The position numbers and the translations under genes were made by a program. A stretch of DNA of 64,000 nucleotides from Arthrobacter sp. 24S4-2. GTDB lineage: Bacteria; Actinomycetota; Actinomycetes; Actinomycetales; Micrococcaceae. The stretch's first letter is position 1. Every line of letters begins with the position of its first letter. The notes under the pieces are model-generated. The model searched no databases and was not told the DNA's origin. It saw only the letters and a list, made by a program, of their open reading frames with translations. The stretch spans positions 2,728,001-2,792,000 of the forward strand of contig NZ_CP040018.1 of NCBI RefSeq assembly GCF_005280255.1. The letters are read 5' to 3'. This document shows positions 7,683 through 16,489 of this stretch, piece by piece.

Positions 7683-8931
7683 GCACGCCACGTCCACCGA
7701 TGTCCTCGTCATCGGAGGGGGAATGGCCGGACTGGCCGGAGCCCTCGCGCTGCGTGAAAACGGCGCCAACGTCACCCTCGTGGAACGGGCCCCCGAATTC
7801 GGCGAGGTGGGCGCCGGGCTGCAGATGGCCCCCAACGCCTCTCGGGTCCTCCGCCGCTGGGGCCTGCTGGAAAAGGCCCTGGAAATCGGCGTCCAGCCCA
7901 AACACCTGGTCTTCCGCGACGCCGTCACCGGCGAGGAGCTGACGCGCCAAACGCTCGGCGGGGAATTCGAGGAACGCTACGGTGCGCCGTACGTCGTGAT
8001 CCACCGTAGCGACCTGCACCGGGTCCTGCTCGAAGGCTGCGAGGCGGCGGGCGTCAAGCTCGTCAACGACGTCATGGTCGAGAGTGTTGAAACCGTCAAC
8101 GGCCGCGGCGTGGCCCACACCGCTGCCGGCGTGGACTACGAGGCCGACGTCGTGATCGGCGCCGACGGGCTCAAGTCCACCCTGCGTCCGCTGGTGGCAA
8201 ACGACGAGCCGGTGCCCTCTGCTTACGTGGCCTACCGCGGCACCGTGCCGATCACCGAAAACACGCCCAAGGCGGATCTCGAGGACGTTATCGTCTACCT
8301 CGGACCCGACTGCCACCTGGTGCAGTACCCGCTGCGCAAGGGCGAGCTGCTGAACACCGTAGCCGTTTTCAAGTCCGCCTCCTTCGAGCGCGGCGAGGAG
8401 CAGTACGGGGGAGTGGACGAGCTTGAGGCTGCGTACAAGGATTGCGTCCCGGCCGTCCGGGATGCGCTGAAAAACCTGGGCACCGGCATGCGCTGGCCCA
8501 TGTACGACCGCGATCCAATCGAAAACTGGGTCGCCGGCCGGATGGTGCTGATGGGCGATGCCGCCCATCCGATGCTCCAGTACCTCGCCCAGGGTGCCTG
8601 CCAGGCGCTCGAGGACGCCGCTGTGCTGCAAGACGTCAGCAACGCCACTGTGTTCACCGCGGATGGCGCCAACCCGGAAGGCTGGGACGACGCCATCAAG
8701 GAATTCAACAACCTCCGCGTTGGCCGAACCGCCCGGGTCCAGCGTACCGCCCGCATCTGGGGCGAATCCTGGCACGTCTCCGGACTGGCCCGGACGCTGC
8801 GCAACCTGCTCTTCAAGAGCCGGAAGGACAACAACTTCCAGTACAACGACTGGCTGTACGGCCAGGGTGGCGACGGCGTGCCGGCCGCACGCGCGGCCCA
8901 TCGCACTCTGGCGGATCGGATTTCTGCCTGA
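7675..8931 (+). CDS. genH: 3-hydroxybenzoate 6-hydroxylase, FAD-dependent
   Basis: 418 residues. It uses NADH and O2 to para-hydroxylate 3-hydroxybenzoate to gentisate, feeding GenD. Class A flavin monooxygenase motifs are all visible: the FAD Rossmann GGGMAGLAGALALRE (about 14-28), VIGADGLKSTLR for the second FAD/NADH contact, and GDAAHPMLQYLAQGACQALED. The ATG at 7675 has AGGAG 8 bp upstream and overlaps the genK stop, so it is coupled to genK. Salicylate hydroxylases are close relatives, but the surrounding gen genes favour 3-hydroxybenzoate. Confidence 0.9.
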   Translation: MSEHATSTDVLVIGGGMAGLAGALALRENGANVTLVERAPEFGEVGAGLQMAPNASRVLRRWGLLEKALEIGVQPKHLVFRDAVTGEELTRQTLGGEFEERYGAPYVVIHRSDLHRVLLEGCEAAGVKLVNDVMVESVETVNGRGVAHTAAGVDYEADVVIGADGLKSTLRPLVANDEPVPSAYVAYRGTVPITENTPKADLEDVIVYLGPDCHLVQYPLRKGELLNTVAVFKSASFERGEEQYGGVDELEAAYKDCVPAVRDALKNLGTGMRWPMYDRDPIENWVAGRMVLMGDAAHPMLQYLAQGACQALEDAAVLQDVSNATVFTADGANPEGWDDAIKEFNNLRVGRTARVQRTARIWGESWHVSGLARTLRNLLFKSRKDNNFQYNDWLYGQGGDGVPAARAAHRTLADRISA

Positions 8932-8972
8932 CCGGGCGACGGGTCGGCGTCTGTTTCGGAAGTACAGGCGGT

Positions 8973-9008
8973 CAGGCGCCAGTGCCCTGTGAAGGGCACT
9001 GGCGCCTG
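8973..9008. terminator. strong hairpin terminator between convergent genes
   Basis: Perfect 16-bp arms CAGGCGCCAGTGCCCT and AGGGCACTGGCGCCTG enclose the 4-base loop GTGA. The hairpin lies 41 bp past the genH stop and before the convergent AraC gene. No strong T-tract follows, so the hairpin itself probably carries most of the effect. Confidence 0.8.
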
Positions 9009-9164
9009 GCTGCCTAGACCCGTTTTAAGGAAACAGGCCCTCAGATGAAATCGTAGGACGCCGGCAGGTTCCTTGCAGGTGTGGCGCTTGGAATGGAGTC
9101 CTGATAGCCCGCGCCAGGAGAAATGGCAGGAACTAGGAGTTGAAACGAAGTTCTGGCTGGAACC

Positions 9165-10088
9165 TCAGTCATGGGCCCTCTGGCGGTAATGCCGCGGGGT
9201 TTCGCCGGTGTCGTTGAGAAAATGCCGGTTGAAATTGGACAGGTTCGAGAAGCCGACTTCGTAGCAGATGTCCGAAATGGCTTTGTCGGTGCTCTCAAGC
9301 AGGCGCCGTGCGTGGGCCAGGCGCAGTTTGCGGACGAGGTCGCTGAAGGTCTGGCCGGTGGCCCGCTTGAAGTATTTGGAGAAGGTGGGTTCCGGCATTC
9401 CCACCAAGGCTGCGGCCTCGGACATCTTGACATTGCCGGCGTGGTTGCTGAACACGTACTCCAGCACGATGTCGACCACGGCTGCGGCCTGGCCGTCCAG
9501 CTGCGGCCTGAACAATTCGTCGGCCAGGAAGCGCCGTTCTTCCTGTGGTGCCCGGGCAAGGATTCCGAACAGTTCAAACAGGTGCTGGAGCCGTTCCAAA
9601 CCCGTGGTGACGCCCATCGCCTCGATGGCTGCGGCTGCCGTCTCGGCTGAGCGGCCCAGGAATTCGATGCCGCGTGCGGACTGCTCCAGCAGCGGCTTGA
9701 CCTCGGCCATCTCGGGGACAAGGGATGCGGTCTGCTCAACCCATTTTCTGTCGAACTGGATCACGGCGTCCCGGTTCTCCAGCACTTCGCCGGGCTCAAG
9801 GTCGCTGACCCAGTCGTGGGGCAGCCCTGACCCCACGATGGACACATGGCCGGCCTCGAACGTGCCGATGTGGTCTCCGACGATGAATTTTCCGGTGCCC
9901 TTCCGGATGAGGTGGATCTCGTACTGGGGGTGGTAGTTCCACCGTGCCACCGGGCTGGGGTAGTCGTGTTGGTTCCACCGGACCGAGTGGTTGGGATCCG
10001 GCGGGATGACTTCCCTGTTGGCGCGCATACCCAGCAGTCTTTCGGCCAGTCTGGCGGTGGCACCGTCGGCGGGGTCCACGGCAGTCAT
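9165..10088 (-). CDS. AraC-family regulator with N-terminal cupin, probably of the polyol operon
   Basis: 307 residues. The N-terminal cupin-like sensing domain (about 35-130) includes WNYHPQYEIHLIRKGTGKFIVGDHIG. The C-terminal AraC double helix-turn-helix (about 205-303) ends with the family signature ISDICYEVGFSNLSNFNRHF followed by PRHYR. It is divergent from the sugar-binding protein gene with 278 bp between them, so it most likely activates that polyol uptake operon in response to sugar or polyol. GGGAGAA precedes the start. The effector is unknown. Confidence 0.85.
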   Translation of the reverse strand: MTAVDPADGATARLAERLLGMRANREVIPPDPNHSVRWNQHDYPSPVARWNYHPQYEIHLIRKGTGKFIVGDHIGTFEAGHVSIVGSGLPHDWVSDLEPGEVLENRDAVIQFDRKWVEQTASLVPEMAEVKPLLEQSARGIEFLGRSAETAAAAIEAMGVTTGLERLQHLFELFGILARAPQEERRFLADELFRPQLDGQAAAVVDIVLEYVFSNHAGNVKMSEAAALVGMPEPTFSKYFKRATGQTFSDLVRKLRLAHARRLLESTDKAISDICYEVGFSNLSNFNRHFLNDTGETPRHYRQRAHD

Positions 10089-10366
10089 GATGGTTCTCCC
10101 TGGGGTGGGTGTTTATGAAATATGGACAGTGACTTAGGAGCCTTCCCCTAGGTTAGCGCGTGCAGCCCGGTGGGGTCAGGGAAAATTAGTATCAGAAATC
10201 GGCAACCAGGACGCTAGTTGTGCCGCATGACACACGCCTAAAGTTGGGGAACATCAGCGCGGCACATCGGATCCCCGATCGTAAGTCCCGCTCCAGTCCG
10301 GTACGTCGACGCAGCAGTCGAGGTGCGGCGGCTGTGCACCCCCCATGAAGAACAAAGGAGTCCTTA

Positions 10367-11716
10367 ATGCGCCCAAAAACACGCGCTGCCGCACTGGCTG
10401 CCGGCGCCCTCTGTATCGCTCTTTCAGCGTCGGCCTGCGCCGGTGCCGGTGGCGGCACGGCGGCCGGCGACCAGAACAGCATTAACGTCCTCATGGTGAA
10501 TAACCCGCAAATGGAGGACCTGCAAAGGCTGACGGCGGACAACTTCACCAAGGAAACCGGCGTCAAGGTCAACTACACCGTGCTGCCGGAGAACGACGTC
10601 CGGGCCAAAATCAGCCAGGAATTCTCCAGCCAGGCCGGCCAGTACGACGTGGCGTCCCTGTCCAACTACGAGATCCCCTTCTACTCCGCCAACAACTGGT
10701 TGGCCCCGCTGGACAATGTCGCCAAGGACACGGAGTTCAACCAGGCCGACATCCTTCCGGCCTACACGGCGTCCCTGACCGGTAAGGACGGCAAGCTCTA
10801 CGGGGAGCCGTTCTACGGGGAGTCTTCCTTCCTGATGTATCGCAAGGACATCTTCGACGCCAAGGGCCTGACCATGCCGGAGAAACCCACGTGGGACGAG
10901 GTGGCCGACCTTGCCGCCAAGGCCGACGGCGCAGCCCCCGGCATGAAGGGCATCTGCCTGCGCGGCCAACCGGGCTGGGGCCAGGTCTTCGCACCGCTGA
11001 CCACCGTGGTCAACACCTTCGGCGGCACCTGGTTCGACAAGGACTGGAACGCCAAGGTCAACGCCCCCGAATTCACCGCAGCGACCGAGTTCTACACCAA
11101 GCTGGTGCGCGAGCACGGTGAAGCAGGGGCTGCCCAGGCCGGGTTCACCGAGTGCCTGAACAACATGAGCCAAAGCAAAGTCGCCATGTGGTACGACGCC
11201 ACCTCCGCCGCCGGCGCCCTGGAAGCCGACGCGTCCCCGGTGAAAGGCAAGATCGGCTACGCCCAGGCACCGGTGAAAAAGACTGACTCCTCGGGTTGGC
11301 TGTGGACCTGGTCCTGGGGTGTGCAGGCCGCGTCCAAGAAGCAGGACGCCGCCGGCAAGTTCATCGCCTGGGCCAGCTCCAAGAAGTACGAAGAGCTGGT
11401 GGCATCCAAGCTCGGCTGGGCCAAGGTCCCGTCCGGCAAACGCATCTCCACCTACGAGAATGCCGAGTTCCAGAAGGCCGCGCCGTTCTTCAAGGCTGAA
11501 CGCTCCGCCATTGAAAACGCCGACCCGAAGAACCCCGGCGTCCAGGAACGCCCGGTCGTCGGCATCCAGTTCGTCGGCATCCCCGAATTCGCCGACCTCG
11601 GCACCACGGTCTCCCAGGGTGTCAGCTCCGCCATCGCAGGCCAGGGAACAGTGGCCGATGCGCTGGCCAAGGGGCAGGAAACCGCCCAAAGAATCGGCGA
11701 CAAGTACAAGAAGTAA
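10367..11716 (+). CDS. ABC transporter substrate-binding lipoprotein, sorbitol/mannitol-like
   Basis: 449 residues. The signal peptide ends in a lipobox (LSASAC, Cys24), so the mature protein is membrane-anchored outside the cell. The rest is a family-1 extracellular solute-binding protein (VNYTVLPENDVRAKISQEF, GKLYGEPFYGESSFLMYRKD). It precedes two permease genes and a zinc polyol dehydrogenase, as in SmoEFG-type sorbitol/mannitol systems. AAAGGAG lies at the ideal distance from the ATG. The exact ligand (sorbitol, mannitol, xylitol or arabitol) is inferred only from context. Confidence 0.85.
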   Translation: MRPKTRAAALAAGALCIALSASACAGAGGGTAAGDQNSINVLMVNNPQMEDLQRLTADNFTKETGVKVNYTVLPENDVRAKISQEFSSQAGQYDVASLSNYEIPFYSANNWLAPLDNVAKDTEFNQADILPAYTASLTGKDGKLYGEPFYGESSFLMYRKDIFDAKGLTMPEKPTWDEVADLAAKADGAAPGMKGICLRGQPGWGQVFAPLTTVVNTFGGTWFDKDWNAKVNAPEFTAATEFYTKLVREHGEAGAAQAGFTECLNNMSQSKVAMWYDATSAAGALEADASPVKGKIGYAQAPVKKTDSSGWLWTWSWGVQAASKKQDAAGKFIAWASSKKYEELVASKLGWAKVPSGKRISTYENAEFQKAAPFFKAERSAIENADPKNPGVQERPVVGIQFVGIPEFADLGTTVSQGVSSAIAGQGTVADALAKGQETAQRIGDKYKK

Positions 11717-11778
11717 CAACCCACCAACCGGTCCTGTGACCCGCCGCCGGGCGGGTCACAGGACCGCAGGAGACCACC

Positions 11779-12747
11779 ATGACAACAGCAACAGCGCGCA
11801 TTCCCCGTTCCGGGCACAGCATTACCAAACCTTCCAAGACCGCCAGATCGCGTGAACGCGCCCTGGCCTGGGCACGGCGTGCGCCGCTGCTGCCGGCCTT
11901 GATCTTCCTCATCATCGTCACCCAGCTGCCGTTCGTGGTGACCCTGATCATCTCGTTCCTCAACTGGAACAGCCTCCGGCCGGACCAGACCGGATTCGCC
12001 GGCTTCGAGAACTACATCCAGGTCCTCACCAACGCCGACCTGCGCCAGGCCATCTTCACCACCATCGTCCTCACCGTCTCCGTGGTCCTGGCCAGCCTGG
12101 TCGTCGGCCTCGGACTGGCGCTGCTGCTGGACAAGAAGTTCATCGGCCGCGGACTGGCCCGGACCCTGCTGATCGCACCGTTCCTCGTGGTGCCCGTCGC
12201 CGCAGCCCTGATCTGGAAGCATGCACTCCTCAACCCGACCTACGGGCTGATCAACGGCATCCTGACCTGGATCTGGTCGCTGTTCGGCAGCGACACCCCG
12301 CCCCAGCCGGACCTCCTGTCCCAGGCACCCCTGATGGCTGTCATCGTGTCGCTGGTCTGGCAGTGGACCCCGTTCATGATGCTCATCCTGCTCGCCGGGC
12401 TCCAGTCCCGCCCCATGGACACGGTCGAAGCCGCCCAGATGGACGGTGCCAGCCCGTGGGACATCTTCCGCCACCTCACCCTGCCGCACCTGCGCCAGTA
12501 CCTGGAACTCGGCGGCCTGCTCGGCGCGATCTACATCGTGCAGAACTTCGACGCCGTCTTCACCCTCACCTCCGGCGGCCTGGGCACGGCCAACCTGCCC
12601 TACGCCATCTACCAGACGTTCTACTTCGCCAACGAGTACGGCCTGGCATCCGCCGCCGGCGTCGTGGTGGTCATCGGCACCATCATCGTGGCCACCTTCG
12701 CGCTCCGCACCGTTTTCTCGCTCTTCAAGAAGGAGGCAGCACGATGA
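11779..12747 (+). CDS. ABC sugar/polyol permease, MalF-like
   Basis: 322 residues. A basic N-terminal tail of about 35 residues is followed by six predicted membrane helices. The EAA loop that docks the ATPase is clear (EAAQMDGASPWDIFRHL). It forms the channel together with the next gene, whose ATG overlaps this stop (ATGA). No ATP-binding subunit is encoded in the operon, so it presumably borrows a shared MsiK-type ATPase from elsewhere. Confidence 0.88.
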   Translation: MTTATARIPRSGHSITKPSKTARSRERALAWARRAPLLPALIFLIIVTQLPFVVTLIISFLNWNSLRPDQTGFAGFENYIQVLTNADLRQAIFTTIVLTVSVVLASLVVGLGLALLLDKKFIGRGLARTLLIAPFLVVPVAAALIWKHALLNPTYGLINGILTWIWSLFGSDTPPQPDLLSQAPLMAVIVSLVWQWTPFMMLILLAGLQSRPMDTVEAAQMDGASPWDIFRHLTLPHLRQYLELGGLLGAIYIVQNFDAVFTLTSGGLGTANLPYAIYQTFYFANEYGLASAAGVVVVIGTIIVATFALRTVFSLFKKEAAR

Positions 12748-13658
12748 GCACCCTCGTATCCGCGGCTACCCGTACGCAGGCAACCGCTGCAACCAATGGC
12801 GGCGGCAAGGCCCGCCGAGGGAAGTCCCGCATGGACCCCACCCGCAACAGCACAGCAGCCGGACTCGCCGCCTGGCTCCTGGCCCTGCTCTTCGCGGCCC
12901 CGGTCCTGTGGATGATCCTCACGTCCTTCCACTCCGAAACGGACGCCGCCACCAACCCGCCGTCCCTCGCAGCCAACCTCACCCTGGACGCCTACCAGGA
13001 GTTCTTCGGGGCAAGCTCCGGCGTCAGCCCCTGGCCGCCACTGATCAACTCCGCCACCGCCTCCATCCTCTCCACCGTCCTGGTCCTGGTCCTGGCCATC
13101 CCGGCGGCCTACGCGCTGTCGATCAGGCCGGTGAAGAAGTGGACCGACGTCATGTTCTTCTTCCTCTCCACCAAGATGATGCCCGTCGTGGCCGCGATCC
13201 TGCCGCTCTACCTCTTCGCCAAGAACACCGGGGCATTGGACAACATCTGGTTCCTGATCCTGATGTACACCTCCATGAACCTGCCCATCGCCGTGTGGAT
13301 GATGCGCTCCTTCCTCGCCGAAGTGCCCGTGGAAATGCTCGAAGCAGCCCAGATCGACGGTGCCGGCCTGCTCCTCACCCTCCGCAAGATCATCGCCCCC
13401 GTGGCCATGCCCGGCATTGCGGCCACCGCGCTGATCTGCTTCATCTTCAGCTGGAACGAACTCCTCCTCGCCCGGGTCCTTACCGGCGTCATGGCCGGCA
13501 CCGCACCCGTCTTCCTGACCGGCTTTGTGTCCAGCCAGGGACTGTTCCTGGCCAAGGTCTGCGCCGCCGCCGTCGTCATCTCCCTGCCCGTGCTCTTCGC
13601 CGGCTTCGCCGCCCAGGACAAGCTCGTCCAGGGCCTCTCGCTCGGCGCCGTGAAATAG
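12744..13658 (+). CDS. ABC sugar/polyol permease, MalG-like
   Basis: 304 residues. The ATG at 12744 is preceded by AAGGAGG and overlaps the first permease's stop. A long polar tail of about 35 residues precedes six membrane helices. The EAA motif EAAQIDGAGLLLTLRKI lies in the last third. It pairs with the upstream MalF-like permease in a CUT1-type importer. The next gene is a polyol dehydrogenase 37 bp on. Confidence 0.88.
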   Translation: MSTLVSAATRTQATAATNGGGKARRGKSRMDPTRNSTAAGLAAWLLALLFAAPVLWMILTSFHSETDAATNPPSLAANLTLDAYQEFFGASSGVSPWPPLINSATASILSTVLVLVLAIPAAYALSIRPVKKWTDVMFFFLSTKMMPVVAAILPLYLFAKNTGALDNIWFLILMYTSMNLPIAVWMMRSFLAEVPVEMLEAAQIDGAGLLLTLRKIIAPVAMPGIAATALICFIFSWNELLLARVLTGVMAGTAPVFLTGFVSSQGLFLAKVCAAAVVISLPVLFAGFAAQDKLVQGLSLGAVK

Positions 13659-13695
13659 CCCGCCGTTCCCCTTCGATTCTTAGAGGATTACATCG

Positions 13696-14757
13696 ATGAC
13701 AACATCAACCGCCCAGTCCCCGGCCCTCGGACAGCCGGAGCTGCCAACCACCATGCGCGCCTCCGTCCTGAAGCGCCAGGGGGACATGGCCGTGGAAACC
13801 CTGCCTGTCCCGCAGCTCGACGCCGATCAGGTCCTGGTGCAGGTCGCGGCCGTCGGCGTCTGCGGCAGCGACGTCCACTACTACGAGCACGGCCGGATCG
13901 GCGACTACGTGGTGGACCACCCGCTGATCCTCGGCCACGAACTCTCCGGACGGATCGCCGCCGTCGGAAGCGCCGTCGACCCTAACCGCATCGGCAGCCG
14001 CGTCGCCGTCGAACCCCAGCGCCCGTGCCGCAAGTGCAAGCAATGCAAAGCCGGCCGGTACAACCTGTGCCCGGACATCGAGTTCTACGCCACCCCGCCG
14101 ATCGACGGCGCCTTCGCCGAATACGTAACCATCCAGAGCGACTTCGCCTACGACATCCCGGATAGCGTCAGCGACGAAGCAGCGGCCCTAATCGAACCGC
14201 TGTCCGTTGGGCTCTGGGCCTGCGAACGGGCCGACATCAAGCCCGGCAGCCGGGTCCTGATCGCCGGCGCCGGACCGATCGGCATCATCGCCGCCCAGGC
14301 CGCCCGGGCGTTCGGGGCAACGGAAATCTACATCAGTGACATTGCCGAAGACCGGCTGGCCTTCGCCCTGGAACACGGTGCCACCCACGCGCTCAACGCC
14401 CGGACCGACAGCGTCGAAGGTCTCGACGTCGACGCCTTCATCGACGCCTCCGGCGCCCCGCAGGCCGTCCGCTCCGGGATCAAAGCGGTGGGACCGGCCG
14501 GGAAGGTCATCCTGGTTGGGTTGGGGGCGGACGACGTCGAACTTCCCGTTTCTTACATCCAGAACCGGGAGATCTGGCTCTCCGGCGTGTTCCGCTACAC
14601 CAACACCTGGCCCCTGGCCATCCAGCTGATCGCCGACGGAAAAGTGGACCTCGACGTCCTGGTCACCGGCAAGTTCGCACTCGCCGAATCCGAAGACGCG
14701 CTCAAGGCCGGCAAGCAGCCCGGGCAGCTCAAAGCCGTGGTCTACCCGGGCCGCTGA
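13696..14757 (+). CDS. zinc-dependent polyol (sorbitol/xylitol) dehydrogenase
   Basis: 353 residues, medium-chain dehydrogenase family. Catalytic zinc ligands lie in GVCGSDVHYYEHG (Cys) and LILGHELSG (His-Glu). The structural zinc lobe has four cysteines in CRKCKQCKAGRYNLC. The NAD-binding Rossmann motif is GAGPIGIIAAQ. It should oxidise an imported polyol to a ketose in the cytoplasm. It follows the two permeases and overlaps the kinase start (TGATG), giving a pathway of uptake, oxidation and phosphorylation. Sorbitol, xylitol and arabitol dehydrogenases cannot be separated from sequence alone. Confidence 0.87.
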   Translation: MTTSTAQSPALGQPELPTTMRASVLKRQGDMAVETLPVPQLDADQVLVQVAAVGVCGSDVHYYEHGRIGDYVVDHPLILGHELSGRIAAVGSAVDPNRIGSRVAVEPQRPCRKCKQCKAGRYNLCPDIEFYATPPIDGAFAEYVTIQSDFAYDIPDSVSDEAAALIEPLSVGLWACERADIKPGSRVLIAGAGPIGIIAAQAARAFGATEIYISDIAEDRLAFALEHGATHALNARTDSVEGLDVDAFIDASGAPQAVRSGIKAVGPAGKVILVGLGADDVELPVSYIQNREIWLSGVFRYTNTWPLAIQLIADGKVDLDVLVTGKFALAESEDALKAGKQPGQLKAVVYPGR

Positions 14758-15421
14758 TGACCACCGCGGAAACCGGGCGGCCGGGGACTGACGCCCTCCG
14801 GTCACACGAGGTGGAACGGGCCGTGGCGGATCTCCGGCTTCGCCTCGCCGACGGGAACAGAATGCTGCTCGGTATCGTGGGAGCCCCGGATCGGGTAAGT
14901 CCACCTTCTCCGCCTGCCTTCAGGAACATCTCGGAGCCGGGTCCGCCGTCGTGGTGCCGATGGACGGGTTCCATCTGGGAAACACGATCATCGACAGCAC
15001 ACCGCTCAGGGAACGCAAAGGCGCCATCGACACGTTCGACGTCGGCGGATACCTCTCGCTGTTGCAGCGCCTCGCACTGCGGGACGAGCACGTGGTCTAT
15101 GCGCCCGATTTCCGCCGCACCATCGACGAACCGGTGGCCGCGTCCATTGCAGTACCCGCAGCCGTACCGCTCGTCATCACCGAGGGCAACTACCTCCTCG
15201 CGGAACTGCCCCCGTGGCAGCAGGTCCGGGCGCAGCTGGACGAGGCGTGGTTCCTGGATACAGCCCGACACCTGCGCCTTTCCCGGCTCGTGGACAGGCA
15301 CATCCTCTTCGGCAAAGACCGCCCCGCAGCGCAAACGTGGGCGGCCGGAACCGACGAAACCAACGCCCGGCTGATCGAAGCCACCCGCCATGCAGCAGAC
15401 CGGATCATCCCGTGGTCCTGA
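14757..15421 (+). pseudogene. sugar/nucleoside kinase (P-loop), frameshifted in the Walker A motif
   Basis: The gene begins in one frame (MTTAETGRPGTDALRSHEVE to LLGIVGAP) and continues in another from about 14890 (STFSACLQEHLGAGSAVVVP, then MDGFHLGN and VITEGNYLL) to a stop at 15421. Restoring one G at 14888-14889 gives GAPGSGKSTF, a perfect Walker A loop. The protein would be about 221 residues, in the phosphoribulokinase/uridine-kinase-like group often found beside polyol dehydrogenases, where it would phosphorylate the ketose. It is either inactivated or misread by one base in a G run. Confidence 0.85.
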
Positions 15422-15650
15422 CCCCCAGCACAAGCAAGGAGGCAGCAAATGCCACCACCTAAAGCCCTCGACAGGGCGTTCAGCCGAAAACGGCAGGCGC
15501 GGCTCCATCCCGGACATTGCTCAACGCACTTTCTGCCCATGCCGGCAAGGCCAGGGCCATCACCTGTTTCCGGGAAGATGCCAGCCCGCCATGGGGCCCG
15601 GGAACCGGGCTCCCCGACGATCGACCAGCACACTCCGAAAGGCTAAAAAC
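15422..15650 (+). other. degenerate stretch with a strong ribosome site but no recognisable gene
   Basis: AAGGAGG at 15438-15444 and an ATG at 15449 open a frame to 15646 (65 residues, Pro/Arg-rich, MPPPKALDRAFSRKRQ) that resembles nothing I know. The good ribosome site and operon position suggest the ruined start of a former gene. The deletion at the adjoining mannitol dehydrogenase fragment supports local decay. Confidence 0.35.
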
Positions 15651-15839
15651 ATGCACTCACTCACCAGCTCAACTCTCCGCGAACTCCCCGCTGCTGTGGG
15701 CAAACCCTCCTATGACCGCGCAGCTTTGACGGCGGGAATTGTCCATTTCGGCGTCGGCGGCTTCCACCGCGCACACCAGGCCATGTATCTGGACCGCTTG
15801 ATGAACGCCGGCCACGCACTTGACTGGGCGCCCTCGTGA
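15651..15839 (+). pseudogene. mannitol dehydrogenase, N-terminal fragment
   Basis: 62 residues that match the start of a long-chain mannitol 2-dehydrogenase: GIVHFGVGGFHRAHQAMYLD is the NAD-binding first strand and turn of that family (normally about 450-490 residues). After ALDWA the similarity stops at the junction near 15830, and a TGA ends the frame at 15839. The DNA then continues as the last two thirds of a LacI-type regulator. An internal deletion has evidently removed most of the dehydrogenase and the regulator's DNA-binding half. Confidence 0.85.
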
Positions 15840-16489
15840 TTGACGTCGACCTCACCGCCGCCCAAACAGCCGCCCTGTTCACCAGTGGGCTGGCGGTCGC
15901 CAGCGTCGGCATGCATGACGTCCCCTGGGACAACGTCGGCATAGATAACGAAGCCGCGGCCAAAGTGGCCACGAACAGGCTGCTCACGCTCGGGCACTGG
16001 GACATAGCCTTCCTCGCTGGAGAACAGACCGGCAACGGCACGACAGTGGCCACGGCCGAACGCAGGAGGGGTTTCGAGTCGGCCCTCGCCGAACACGACG
16101 TCGTCGTCAACCCGGACTGGGTGATCGAAGCCGGCTACACCGTCCAAGGCGGACGGAAGGCCATGTCCGAGATCATCCAGCATCGCGGGAACCTGCCCAG
16201 CGCCGTCTTCGCAGGCTGCGACGAGGTTGCTTTTGGGGCCCTCATGGCCCTGAAAGAACACGGCCTATCGTGCCCGGAGGACATCTCGATGATAGGCATC
16301 GATGATCACCCGATGAGCTGGATACTCGGCCTCACCACAATTGCCCAGCCGGTCGCCGACGAAGCCGCATTTGCCGCGTCCCTGCTCCTGGACAGGCTGC
16401 AAAAGCCCGAAGAAACCCCCATCCCCGGCAACCACCAACTGCCCACGGCCCTCGCCGAGCGCACCAGCACAAAGCGTCACCGTTCCTGA
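15836..16489 (+). pseudogene. LacI-family regulator, C-terminal sugar-binding fragment
   Basis: About 217 residues of a periplasmic-binding-protein-like sensor domain: VPWDNVGIDNEAAAKVATNR, FLAGEQTGN, AVFAGCDEVAFGALMALKEHG and MIGIDDHP are typical of LacI/GalR proteins. The helix-turn-helix and first subdomain are absent. The frame begins directly at the mannitol dehydrogenase junction. It could only be translated from a GTG at 15836. It ends 13 bp inside the convergent benR 3' end. A functional repressor is not expected. Confidence 0.85.

Noticed and set aside
7630..8901. 423-codon open frame antisense to genH
   Set aside because: Mirrors the codons of a clear flavin monooxygenase; no ribosome site or domain.
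15449..15646. 65-codon gene with a strong ribosome site
   Set aside because: The start context is good but the product is Pro/Arg-rich and unlike any protein; treated as a ruined gene start.
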